64,000 nucleotides of DNA from Scleroderma bovista (lineage: Eukaryota; Basidiomycota; Agaricomycetes; Boletales; Sclerodermataceae), in the NCBI GenBank assembly GCA_037178675.1, contig JAYMGJ010000100.1:118646-182645 (forward strand). The letters run 5' to 3'. The position numbers were made by a program, and so were the translations under genes. This document shows positions 23,123 through 34,000 of the stretch, one piece after another; the stretch's first letter is position 1, and each line of letters opens with the position of its first letter. The notes beneath the pieces are model-generated. The model was not told where the DNA came from, did not search any database, and was given only the letters and a program-made list of their open reading frames with translations.

Positions 23123-24045
23123 ATGGGTACGACAGATCTACAGCCTTCGAAGTTGGGGACTAGGGAACAGTAAGCGGTTCCATTTCACGGCATCGGCGTA
23201 CTGTTTCAAGACCGGTGATCACAGCTGGGAAGGTGTCTACGAGGAAGAGCTACGTAACTTTGAGGACTTTGGCGATGAAGGCGAGATCTGGTGTGTCATG
23301 ACTCTTCTTTGGTCATGCTCATCGCTCAATGCTCATGCCATCCAAGGTTTGGGGAGGAGTCTGTTGAAAAGATGGTTAATTGGGCGCTAGAGAACGTTCC
23401 TCCGAGGCCTGACCTATCTGTACTTGAAGTGGGCAGCGGCAACGGCACACTCCTCTTTGCTCTCGTCGAGGAAGGCTATGCTACCGATCGACTGATGGGG
23501 ATCGACTATTCTGAAGGGGCGGTTTCACTCGCTTCCTCCATTGCGGAGACAAGGAGCTGTGGAACCATCAGCTTCCATCAGTTGGACTTCCTCAAGGAGC
23601 AACCCCCACTGCTTATCAACGAGCAGGAGGCGGTCGACGGTGGTGCTTGGGATCTGATACTGGACAAAGGCACCTTTGACGCTATCGCCCTTATGCAGAA
23701 GGACGACAATGGCAAATCTCCTGCAGATGATTATCCCTCACGCATAGCCAAGTTACTGAAACCTGGCGCATATTTCCTCATTACATGTAAGTCAGGGTGG
23801 ACACAACCTGTACTTATAGCTCATACCACCTCACACAGCTTGCAACTTTACAGAGGCCGAGTTGCAAGGAAAGTTCGTTGCACCAACCACAGGCTTGCAA
23901 TACCAGTGAGTACAGCGCCAATCCTGATGGAGATTCCCACTGACATCGGGAAAGTTCTCGAATACAACACCAAACGTATACATTTGGCGGGAAAAGCGGG
24001 AGTATATGCTCCAGTGTTGCATTTTCCAAATCAAAGGCTCCTTGA
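23123..24045 (+). CDS. EFM4: eEF1A lysine methyltransferase (EFM4 family)
   Basis: EFM4 is an S-adenosylmethionine-dependent seven-beta-strand methyltransferase that modifies a lysine of translation elongation factor eEF1A in the cytosol. Exons 23123-23169, 23225-23290, 23347-23786, 23839-23905 and 23955-24045 sum to 237 codons. The product reads L-Q-P-S-K-L-G-T-R-E-H-W across intron 1, then V-Y-E-E-E-L-R-N-F, G-D-E-G-E-I-W-F-G-E-E-S-V. Motif I is V-L-E-V-G-S-G-N-G, the post-I acid lies in G-I-D-Y-S, and L-I-L-D-K-G-T-F-D-A-I is the family signature. The end is F-T-F-G-G-K-S-G-S. An in-frame ATG at 23072 would add 17 residues; I prefer 23123 because homologues begin close to P-S-K-L-G-T. The stop lies 16 bp from the end of convergent NOM1. 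Confidence 0.88.
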
Positions 24046-24061
24046 ACACGGCATATGATTA

Positions 24062-27000
24062 TTAGAGCCTTGGAACGTAGTCCATTCCACCCCGCAGCGT
24101 CTCTTTTGCTACCAAGCTCGCCCACTTCAAAAATCCGTCCTCGCGGAAAGTGTGTGAAAGAAAATAGATTAGTCCCTGTCCAAGGTTCTCGATCTTTGTG
24201 GCCTTCATAAAAATATTTTCTATTACTCCACGATTGCGTGAACCCAGTTCGTTGGCATGATCCACAAGTACTGGTGATGATCCCTGACTTGCAACAAATA
24301 CTTGTATGAAGAGCTCCTTGAGGAATTTCTGTGACTGAAGTTTGAGAAGAGTAAAGTCGACGGGCTGAATAATATTTAGCACTAGCGTAATGAAAGCCTT
24401 CTGTTGCTACCTCACCTTCAGGATCAGAAGAGAGCACGTGTCTTTCGCTATCCACCACCCATATGCTTTGGCAACGTTCTTCATTCGGGAAGAAGATATA
24501 CTCTTGACCTCAAGCTGGCCGTGATTATCCTTCAGATTCTTGATGACCTCTGCACCGCCGACATTTACTTGCCCAAGGTCACGAAGGAAGTCCCAGAGCC
24601 AGTATTGCAAGGTAATCTTATAGGAGTGTGAGTCTTGACAGAGGTGTTGACATATGAGCGTGTAGTATGGATTGTAAGTCTTTTCCTGTAACGCCACCTC
24701 AGCGTCGTAATTAGGGGCGCAGAGACTACGCTTACGTTCCCAGAGCAATGCAGGCCAACCCGGATAATCTCTCGCTGTTGCACTTCGGTAAGATTCAGCT
24801 GGGACAGTCGCTCGCATGCATCCAAGTAATCCTACGAAGATGTTCAGAATGGGTCTATGGAAAGTTATGTTCGTTACTCACGTCGCTACTCATAAGCACG
24901 ACAAAGATGCTTCGCCGAATATCCGTGTTCATGCCTTGCTTTCGTGCAAGCTTTTGTAAGTTGCTACTTACAGAGTTGTCTGTTGCATCTACACCGTCAT
25001 GCTTTGAAGTTTCTTGTTGGTGGTCCACAAGAGGATCTCCAGCCCAGGCAGCGCCTACCAGCCACCACTTTCCTTTTTCCCCTGCAGTCCGAAGATCTTC
25101 CAGAGAGACACGAAGGGGCTCATGCGCTTGCACTGTTAGGACAGGTTTATCAACCGTTGAAATGGACAGCGAAACATGCACTGACCGTGGCGCTTCTTTC
25201 CAAGTCCTGTCAAGAACTTCTTTAGGCGATCGACCGCATCACCTCCTTGGTGCTGAGCAGCAGCGGTCTTCTTCACTTTATTGTTCTTGAGGTTCGTAAG
25301 GGTTTCCATCATGAAGCGTACCCTCGAACTATCTGATGGTCAGCTAAGCAGAACGAACTAAACATTCCCCATACTTCAGATTATCTCCCTGCTTTGACTG
25401 GGCTAATGTAACGATGTCCTTTAATGCCGAGGGGTCATCCTGTCGTAACTGTTGCCCACAACCTGGGTGAGATGTAAGCACCGGATTCCAGGTACCACAC
25501 GCTCTCTCTCACTTTTCAGGATCTTGAGTAAAAGTTCCACTCCGATCTCAGAAAAATCTTGGTTGAGCAACTCTCGGATGAGGTCATACATAAGAACGCA
25601 TGCGATGACTTGGAAGTTGTATAACTCTGAGAGTAGCACGACGAGATTAGAGCACTCTTTACCCCGATCCTCGCTCGGATCGGACCCATGGATGCCATCT
25701 GCATGAGCCAGATGGCGTTCATAGGAGGCAACGGTGCTTTGCACAACGAAGGCAGCTGACAACACGTGGGAGTCCGGTCAGTATAACAAGCATTGGCGAG
25801 GCACATCAACCTACCAAACTCAACGCCGATCAATTTGTGCATGCTGGATATGAACGCCGCATGCAGAACCACGAACGAGTCGAGAAGCATGGCATGAGAA
25901 GAAATGCCGTCGATGATCAAGGTAGTCAGAGTTGACGTCACGTCTGGCAATATCAGTATATCTTGCCTAGACGGGATCGAATGACGTACCATGCCGACGA
26001 TGTTTGCGATATATCTCTTCCATGCCGTCTAAGACTGTAGCCATATTTTGTTCACTCATTCTACAGACCATGCGAATAAGCTGCCTGCACAAAGACGTGG
26101 GTTGTGGAACGTATGTACCGGTTGAGTAGCCCTTTCAGCTGTCGGGTGAGCTTTGTGAGATCCTCTTGAGACCCCAAGTCGCCCTCGAGCTGCTTTCTGA
26201 GACCCGGTGGGATATAGCGTCCTGTCACCAGTATTTGGGAAACGTGACGCCCCTTGCTTGATACAACACTCACCCCCAGAATTGGTTGACTCACTGATTA
26301 AAAGGGGATGCTCCCTCGCCCTCGGCCAGCTGGTGAGCATCAGTATCTGTTCTGACAATGTCCGCAACGTTCGAGTCGAAACCCGCCCACTCGTCATCCC
26401 CTTCGTCTATATCCTCGGAACCGCTCTGTGAAACTTCTTCCGATTCAGTTTCAGAAAGGTGTTCGGATCCCGAACCATAGGTGCTCTGTTCGGTATCACC
26501 GCTTGCCTGCGCATGCTGTCAGAACGCGCATATAGACAGCTATGGCGCACATACCATGCGCCCATTTGACATTAACGAATCAGCAAAATCCAACAAGTCT
26601 GAAGAAGATGGTGTCATGGGTCATTGCAGCTTCAGCCTCAATTACAACCAAGCGTACCGTCGAGTCCGTCAAGATCATTGTCCTTCTTGCGTTTCCCTGC
26701 TTTATACCCCAACTTCCCCTCGTAGTACGCGATACACGCGTCGTCCTCTGTTTCTTTTCGAGACTTGGTTGCAAGAAGCACTTCTTTTTGTTTTTGTACC
26801 CTACGTGCAACGCCCGAAACATTACTTCCAAGCTCCCTCAGTGACCTCCCCTTTGACTTCTTGGATGATTGCGACAATTTGAAAGCATCGGATGTCGAAG
26901 GTGATCTATCGGCGAGAGGGAGTGATCGAATCTGGACGTCCTCAGCAAAGTGTACAGTTTTGCGTCGCTTGGGCTTTGGCGATTCGTTATGTTCCTCTTC

Positions 27001-27281
27001 CACTACTCGTGTAGTAGGCCCAGCATGCGCCAAAAAGTGATCTGCTTTGCGCTTTTTACGGTCCAGTCTTCCTTGCTTCCGCCCATCCTTGCGTGAAAGG
27101 CTTTTCTTGTTGCTTTGACCCCGCCAAAGATTGTTCTGTGCACCTGAAATTCAATGAATGCTATGACGATGAACCAGAGTCACAATGAAGATTTACCAGG
27201 CGATACTCCTTCGTGTTCGATCTGATCCAGAAGGGACCTAGGCAGATTTATACCATGCTTCTGGTGTTTTGTCGCGGTCAT
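24062..27281 (-). CDS. SGD1: Nucleolar MIF4G/MA3 domain protein (NOM1/SGD1)
   Basis: NOM1/Sgd1 is a nucleolar protein required for 18S rRNA processing; it carries a MIF4G domain followed by an MA3 domain. The start is the ATG at 27281 (M-T-A-T-K-H-Q-K-H-G-I-N-L-P), exon 1 being 27281-27197. A basic N-terminal region follows (K-K-S-L-S-R-K-D-G-R-K, then P-K-R-R-K-T-V-H-F), then the family block D-D-A-C-I-A-Y-Y-E-G-K-L-G-Y. MIF4G begins at K-Y-I-P-P-G-L-R-K-Q-L near 26200 with L-T-R-Q-L-K-G-L-L-N-R, and continues through L-L-D-S-F-V-V-L-H-A-A-F and L-L-S-E-L-Y-N-F-Q-V-I. MA3 ends with R-E-D-G-F-L-K-W-A-S and G-M-D-Y-V-P-R-L at 24062. At least nine introns; not every boundary was fixed. A mobile element sits 16 bp before the start codon. 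Confidence 0.85.
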
Positions 27282-27297
27282 CTTTCAAATTGCTATT

Positions 27298-27612
27298 AGG
27301 GAGGCTCAGAGTAGTCGCAGTCGCAGTCGCAGTCTCACGTGACTTGCCATATCGAGGCATAGCGTATTATCTAATGTCGAAGGTTTGGTCGGAGTGCAAA
27401 TATTCAGTACGAAAACTTTCGAGTAGGATTGACTACCAAATAATGCTAATAAGTTGTGTACAAAAAAGTGCTAAATACAAAGGGAGAATACATGAGTGTG
27501 TACCATTGAAATGGAGCAAATAGAGGAGCCAAGATGGAGCCAAAAAAAGAGTGTGCATGGGGGGGGCTCAAACTGACACCTTAGGTAAAAAGAAGAGGGA
27601 CATCAACCATTA
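27298..27612 (-). repeat. Left arm of the inverted repeat, with tRNA-like boxes
   Basis: Read on the minus strand from the inner end, the arm begins near AGTCTAATGGTT, like a pol III A box, and about 40 nt later has GTCAGTTTGAGCCC, like a degenerate B box. It ends outward in the GCGACT array and GCCTCCCT. It pairs with 28403-28716. Confidence 0.6.
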
Positions 27613-27678
27613 GACTATAAACACAACAATATCATCATCAACAACGTAAATATGACCAAATTTAAGCATTCAGTCATA

Positions 27679-28362
27679 CAGTCGAAGCCCTCATAACCCA
27701 TACCGTTCGGGAGACACCCTAGAATATGGGTTGAGGGATTATGGGGTTGGGGAGATTGCCCCTATTACATAATAGTTGGTGGGGGGGTTGTTTTGTTTTG
27801 AACACCCTGACTGTTGCCATTGTAAATAGTAATGTGTACTGTACCAAAAGGTCTATGAAAGGACTCTAATGCTGGCAGTGATTAGGTCCTGTAATTTTTG
27901 TATGACTCTTTTGACATTTGAATCCAGTTGTGCTAGATTCCTCTCATAGTAGTCTGTCAGAAGCCTGTTCAAGTAGGCCCACAACACATTCCTTGTCCAC
28001 AAGATTTCCTTCGCCATCCAACCATTGTTCATCCTCCTCCGATAGTTTCTTCTTCATCCGCAAATCAGCATTGAGCTTTGTTCTCCACTTATGGGTCTTC
28101 TTAATGGTTTCGAGAGGCTTCATTGTGAGACAGCTTCACTGTGAGACAGAAAAGTTGAGCCTTCGAAATGATGACATGTCAAATTATATAATAGATAGGT
28201 CTATATTAGGGCATATTCAGGTACACGAGCCCCTAAGTATGGGTTATGGAGTATCAAGGGTTTATGGGTTATTCCCTGCAAACCAAGTTGGGAGATGTGA
28301 AATTGTATGGGGTTTGCAGGATTATGGGGTACATGGGATATGGGTTAAGAGGGCTTCGACTG
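27679..28362. mobile_element. Nested Tc1/mariner-pogo-like defective transposon
   Basis: It is bounded by 24-bp inverted repeats that begin CAGTCGAAGCCCTC and continue TAACCCATA, with one mismatch between the ends. Both are flanked by TA (27677-27678 and 28363-28364), the target duplication of the Tc1/mariner/pogo superfamily. At 684 bp it is far too short for a full transposase and carries only a 59-residue open frame. It sits between the arms of the outer element. It could be a later insertion or the original cargo. Confidence 0.65.
27944..28123 (-). pseudogene. Possible transposase C-terminal remnant
   Basis: A 59-codon frame opens with M-K-P-L-E-T-I-K-K-T-H-K-W-R-T and ends D-E-Q-W-L-D-G-E-G-N-L-V-D-K-E. 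The charged composition and the W-L-D-x-E-G-N-L-V-D segment resemble the tails of fungal DDE transposases of this superfamily. No catalytic residues are present. Assignment is by resemblance only. Confidence 0.4.
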
Positions 28363-28402
28363 TATTTACATTGACAACAACACTATCCATGGCCTGATGG
28401 TG

Positions 28403-28716
28403 TAATGGTTGATGTCCCTCTTCTTTTTACCTAAGGTGTCAGTTCGAGCCCCCCCATGCACACTCTTTTTTTGGCTCCATCTTGGCTCCTCTATTTGCTC
28501 CATTTCAATGGTACACACTCATGTATTCTCCCTTTGTATTTAGCACTTTTTTGTACACAACTTATTAGCATTATTTGGTAGTCAATCCTACTCGAAAGTT
28601 TTCGTACTGAATATTTGCACTCCGACCAAACCTTCGACATTAGATAATACGCTATGCCTCGATATGGAAAGTCACGTGAGACTGCGACTGCGACTGCGAC
28701 TACTCTGAGCCTCCCT
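28403..28716 (+). repeat. Right arm of the inverted repeat, with tRNA-like boxes
   Basis: Just inside the inner end the sequence reads GATGGTGTAATGGTT, matching the D-arm/A box of eukaryotic tRNA-Gln-type genes. GTCAGTTCGAGCCC follows, close to the B-box consensus. The anticodon-arm region does not fold into a proper tRNA, so this is tRNA-derived rather than a tRNA gene. Confidence 0.6.
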
Positions 28717-28881
28717 ATTATGTAGTATGTGCTTGATCCCTAAATACTACCAATTAACCCCTGTATCGAAATACAAAATCGATTCTTGTACACATACAAA
28801 TGAGTCCTTGCACGTAGCATAACAAATTACGGGTGAGAATACACGAAGAAAAGGTGAGAACATTCTGAACGTGGAAAGGCC

Positions 28882-30741
28882 CTATCGTTGATCAATCACA
28901 TCCACCGCAGACTCCAGCACAACCTTTGGTCGAAGCAGTAAACGTCGTTCGACATTCTCTTCTGGCATTACAGTAGCGTCCGCCGCCGCCCTGTGTGTCG
29001 AACATCGTAGTCCGAGCTCCGTCGTGCACAGCACCGTCCCCTTGGGGGTACCGTAGTCCTCAAATACATCCACCATCTCCTGTGAATCAAAGACACGGCC
29101 ACTCTCCGCCCCCACAACCTCGAAGTTCGCTGACATGATCTCCTCACGTGCGATCTGAGCCAACTTGCAGGCGTTCTTCGAAATGCGGTTGACCTGTGCT
29201 CGAAAGTGGGCACGGAATGCTTCCCGAGAGGCCGGAGTGGACTGAGGATTGGAGCAACCGCTGATCAGGAAGACGTCCAGTGTCCACCGCAAGATTGTGT
29301 CTGTCATCTCGTTAGTCGCGTAATTACTGAGTTCCGGGTGGAGCTCGTGGATGTGCTTATGCGTAAGGGCCCGCCACCGCGATGATGTCGGCTGTGGCTC
29401 TGAATTGGAATGACGTGAGTTACGAGAGAAGTAGAAGGTCACATTGCGGTGCTCACCGGATTGAAACATATGGGTATAAATCTGAGTTAGCGTGATGTTA
29501 GACTTGGACTGGTAGCCGATGCAGAATGATGACAAGGCTCGAGAAATGCAGAAAGAAATGCAGCCCTGCAAAGCAAGCTGAACGAGCATCGGATCTTGGG
29601 AATGGTCGCGGGTAGATAACATGCGAGTGAGGCCGTGGCCCAGCCTCGTTGTGACCTCGTTCACAGTTTGATTAATCTTTGGCTGGGTAGGACGCTGTTT
29701 GGTAAACGTGCAAAGTTCCACTGCAGAGGCAGCGAACTGCAGAATCTCCGAATTGAGGTCCTGAACAGCTTGGATGACTTGTGCGCCCGACCACATATCT
29801 GTTTTGGTAAGGAACGTCTCCATGCTCCTGGCATGTGCGCGCTCTTCCTCCGACACGGTCGACATGTTGTCGGCTATGGCGTCGCTGCTGGCGCGAGGGC
29901 GGCTGCGGCTTCTTTGAGAAGTGGTATCGGCGATACGGTGTTCGGTCCAATCTGAACTGGCGCGAACGCGCAGCGAGAGGAGAGAATGAGATGAGTTTGA
30001 TCTATTATGCGCGATGTCTTGGCTGCGCCTGCGATCAAGCCCCGAGGGAGGTCTCTCTCTCGAGTGGCGGTCGGCGGCCCATTTTTCCCTGTCCTGCTTG
30101 AGAACCTCGATCTCAAGGTCTCGTGCTCTCAAGAGGTCTTTCGTCTCCTTTAACGACCTCTCTAGTAACCTACACTTCTCCTCCCACTTGGCCGACTCCG
30201 CCTGACACCGTGCCAGCTCGGTTTTGGTTGCGTCATTATCTCGTCGCATGGTATAAAGTGTTGTGGCGACAGCAGAGGCACCGAAGGAGCGACAAGAGCA
30301 TGCACTGGGGCAGTGAGCACGTTTGGCGGCACTGAGCTTCCTACGTAAATTAGCGCACTCCTTCTGGAGGACGCCCACGGGGTCCGGAACGGGGGAAAGG
30401 TCCCTTGGGGTAATGGGTATCGAAAGGTCAGAATCTACGGAGTCTTCGTCGCCTCCGGCGAAGGTTCGGAAGGAGAAGGATGGACTACGTAGCGTAAAGA
30501 ACTCAACAGTGGTTTCGTACAAGTCTTTGAGGTGTAAGTTAGCGACAGGGAGCATGGCGACAAGGACGGACAAGACCGAACACCGTGCACGATAATCAGT
30601 GAATCTGATTCGATTATATCGCTCTGTTAGCGGTGAGGAGGGAATATAAGGTCCCAAGACCCACCATAGAACGACCGAAAATGGTGGGGCTTGCGTGTTC
30701 TCGCTCACACAGAATGCCCGAGGCTGTTCCGAAGTTGCCAA
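28882..30741 (-). CDS. Coiled-coil protein of unknown function
   Basis: The single open frame has 619 codons. Residues about 120-225 are a charged coiled coil (R-R-K-L-S-A-A-K-R, then W-E-E-K-C-R-L-L-E-R-S-L-K-E-T-K). A Ser/Arg-rich linker follows, then a helical C-terminal half (S-G-A-Q-V-I-Q-A-V-Q-D-L-N-S-E-I-L-Q-F). I know no named family; it looks like a protein restricted to mushrooms. The likelier start is the internal Met at 30555 (M-L-P-V-A-N-L-H-L-K-D-L-Y-E), since the codons before it read like upstream or intronic sequence. An apparent intron at 29403-29458 would break the frame, so I leave it unspliced. Confidence 0.65.
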   Translation of the reverse strand: MATSEQPRAFCVSENTQAPPFSVVLWWVLGPYIPSSPLTERYNRIRFTDYRARCSVLSVLVAMLPVANLHLKDLYETTVEFFTLRSPSFSFRTFAGGDEDSVDSDLSIPITPRDLSPVPDPVGVLQKECANLRRKLSAAKRAHCPSACSCRSFGASAVATTLYTMRRDNDATKTELARCQAESAKWEEKCRLLERSLKETKDLLRARDLEIEVLKQDREKWAADRHSRERPPSGLDRRRSQDIAHNRSNSSHSLLSLRVRASSDWTEHRIADTTSQRSRSRPRASSDAIADNMSTVSEEERAHARSMETFLTKTDMWSGAQVIQAVQDLNSEILQFAASAVELCTFTKQRPTQPKINQTVNEVTTRLGHGLTRMLSTRDHSQDPMLVQLALQGCISFCISRALSSFCIGYQSKSNITLTQIYTHMFQSGEHRNVTFYFSRNSRHSNSEPQPTSSRWRALTHKHIHELHPELSNYATNEMTDTILRWTLDVFLISGCSNPQSTPASREAFRAHFRAQVNRISKNACKLAQIAREEIMSANFEVVGAESGRVFDSQEMVDVFEDYGTPKGTVLCTTELGLRCSTHRAAADATVMPEENVERRLLLRPKVVLESAVDVIDQR

Positions 30742-31098
30742 CCCAGCTTGAACTTGCCTCGTTGTAATCGTGCGATATGAACGTGGACGTGGTTAATTGA
30801 GCGTCCTTTGCTGTGTACCCGGAAACCTACGCAGCCAACGACCATACCAATGATGTCGTTTGTCCAAGTAAGTCAACTCCTCATGGCGCTGGCATGGGAA
30901 GTCGAAGCTGTTTCCTGCTCTTTTCGACCAAGTACTTGACAGGATTGTGAAGGGCATAAACGCACTGCAGCACCTCCAACACTGACTCGTCCGGATACCG
31001 GCGACCTGTCCTCGTGGATCACATTTGATCCCTCCATTTCATAGATATATGACTCTTTGAAGCCATCTTCACTTGCTACACCCCTCTATCTCGGCGGC

Positions 31099-34000
31099 AT
31101 GAAGCAAACCTCTGACGTGCGGAAGCCCTACGGCGGCTCTACACGTTCCCTTGTAATTGCACTCGATGTCGGAACGACATTCAGTGGAGTATCATATGCA
31201 ATTATGGAACCCGGCGAGATACCAAAGATATATGGCGTGACACGGTGCGCTTCAGTCGTCACTCTGTGCTGGCTTTCGCTGAATACACCTCTCCCAAATA
31301 CATAGTTTCCCAGGTCAAGAACACGTCGCAGGCAACTGCAAAATACCATCTATATTGTACTATGACCAGAACGGCACCGTCATGGCTGCAGGTGCCGAGG
31401 CAGAAAGCGCGTCCATCGTCTCGCAGGCGGAAGACGATTACTGGATAAAGGCGGAGCTGTAGGACATCTTAGTCTTTAAAGTCGAGTCAAGCTAATCTAT
31501 GATGCCACGCAGGTTCAAGCTTCGCTTACGACCGAAAGCTATGAAACTTGATATGAACGGGATGCGTTTAAGTGCGCTACCCCGTAATAAGACACCTGTC
31601 GACGTCTTTGGTGACTTCCTGCACTACCTGTTTCGATGTACAAAGAGTTTCATCATCGACACCCACGCCAACGGTGAAACACTATGGCGCGCCGTGGAGC
31701 ATGGCATAGAATTCGTGTTGAGTCACCCGAACGGATGGGAAGGCGCTCAGCAAACCAAGATGCGACGCGCTGCAATTTATGGTGGACTGGTTCCCGATAC
31801 CGACGAAGGCCGTGCACGAATTAGGTTCGTGACGGAAGGCGAAGCCAGTCTCCACGCATGTGTCCAGAGCGGTCTGGCAGCAGATGTACTCTCAGTACGT
31901 TGGTTACGTTTCCATATCGATGGAGCTCACCCTCCCCGCTTCGGCAACACCGTAGAACCCTTCTAGACACGGGTTCCTTGTAGCTGATGCAGGTGGTGGC
32001 ACATTGGACATTAGCTCATACGCAGTCAGGGGCACGCAACCCCTTGTAATCGAGGAAATAGCTCCACCAGACTGTGAGCCGTTTCACCTCCACATTGCCT
32101 GTCCAAAAATGAAACTAACCTTCAATAGGTATCTTTGCTGGATCGGTGTTCGTCAGCCGAAGGGCAAGGGAGTTTTTCGCAGGTATGGGTAACAGGGTGG
32201 GGATAAGGGAACAACACTGACACAAGCACAGAGAAGCTCAAGAACTCGAAATACGGCACTTCCGATGCCATCGAGCACATCACAAAGCGTTTTGACGAGA
32301 CAACAAAACGACTGTTCCGCGATAAAAATGAAATTCAGTGGGTCCCATTCGGCTCACCGCTTGACAAAGATTTGTCTGTCGGGATACGAGGTGGCTCCCT
32401 AAAGCTAACCGGGTATTGGCCATACATTTTTTCGCCGTTCACCTCTCTAACTCCAAGCGGAACAGTGCGGAGGTGGCAGAGCTCTTTGAGCCCTCGGTCC
32501 AGGCTGCTGTGGCGTCAATCAAAGCCCAGGTAGAAGCATCACAGGGAATGATCAAGGTTAGCTTGCTCCACTAGGAGGAAACCACTGAACTCATTTTCTC
32601 ACCAGTCCGTATGGTTGGTGGGAGGGTTTGCTGCAAGTCCCTGGCTATTTAGTCAACTCCAAGAACGCCTAGCACCCCTGAACATTCGTGTCAGTCGACC
32701 AGACAGCCAAACGTGGGTGTCTAGTGGCCCTAGATAGCTGCGCAGGTGATGACGTGTCTAACGAGGCCTTTTCATATAGGTCCAAGGCCGTAGCTGACGG
32801 AGCCCTTGGCTTCTACTGCGATCACCATGTCTCCGCCAGGGTCTCCAAATTCATGTATGGCGTGGAGTATCTGCGGGAATTTGATCCTAATGACTCCGAG
32901 CACGTTTCCCGGAAGGATCGCCTTTGCGAGTTGCCCTCAGGTCCCCGACTTCTTCCGGATGCGTTTGATTGTATTCTCGCGAGGGTGGGTCTCTTCGTGT
33001 ATTAATCCTTCTCATGATCCTAAACTACTTCCGGTAGGGCGTAAAAGTGAAAGAGTCGACCGTGTTCACACGCAAGTACTGCACGGAACTCACGAACTTA
33101 TCTACCCTGTCTGTATTTGAAGTTGAAATATGGTGTTTCCGCGGTGGCGATGTAGTTCCTTTATGGATTCATCGGCAAGCAGGTATGTGGGATGCAAACG
33201 CGAATACAATTTTAGTTGCAACTGAGATACTCTTGCAGAGGATTTCTCCACGTTATGTGTAGTCCGCGCCGATTTGTCGCCTTTGAGTGGCAGCGCTGAG
33301 CCAAAACAAGGCAAGAATAGCAAGACTTACTGGACTATAGTGTTCAGCGTCGAGATTCATTTTGGTCTCACGGAATTCAAGGCTCGCATCAAATGGAACG
33401 ATAATGTTTGTCTTTTTCTTCCAGATCATTGTGTATGTGACTGACTTGGGACTTCCTCCCCGCAGGGAAGAACAAAATAGTAAGTCGTTGGGATACCTAT
33501 TACACTAAGTGACTGACAGAAAATTATCAGTGGCCCAGCATCGATTGTGTACAGTGAAAGTGGCCACCGCGTAGATGAGGACGAGCAAGATTCGTATTCA
33601 GAAGATGACCTCGGCCCCTCACGGGCTGTGTCGCGCGCCCATTCCCGTACCACTTCAGTCGCACCTTCAAGAGCACATTCTCGAGATTCGATGGGCTCTG
33701 GTGCCAAGACCCCACAAGGTGGGGCGAGGCAGGAACAGGCTTTCGTAGTAGACGTGCCGAACCGAGGCCGAACTGCATCCACCTCACAAGCCTCTGCGCC
33801 TTCCAAAGCTCCCGTATTCCCTTCTGTTTCTGCAATTTCTTCTGCCTCCGTGTACTCGGAGCGTACGAGGGAGGTCGAAGTTGAACGCATTTTCACATCT
33901 ACGTCACGGGTGTCCTCTTCTGTTACTCATGTTGAGCATGATCGCAGAGTGTCTTCATCAGTGGCGAAAGTTGCAACTAGCATTTCGACATCTGATGAGA

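Larger units (their letters stand above)
27298..28716. mobile_element. Foldback-type element with 315-bp terminal inverted repeats
   Basis: The ends are nearly perfect inverted copies: 27298-27612 and 28403-28716, starting AGGGAGGCTCAGAG and ending with its complement. A 3-bp direct repeat ATT abuts both ends (27295-27297 and 28717-28719), as expected of a target-site duplication. Next to each end lies a short array of a 6-bp unit, GCGACT. The arms also carry tRNA-like A- and B-box sequences, so an alternative reading is two head-to-head SINE copies. The few arm differences suggest recent insertion. The centre holds a second element (27679-28362). No transposase of its own is visible, so it would depend on a partner elsewhere. 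Confidence 0.7.

Noticed and set aside
29403..29458. Intron with GTGAGC donor and CAG acceptor in the coiled-coil gene
   Set aside because: Removal shifts the frame and gives an early stop, while the unspliced frame is open.
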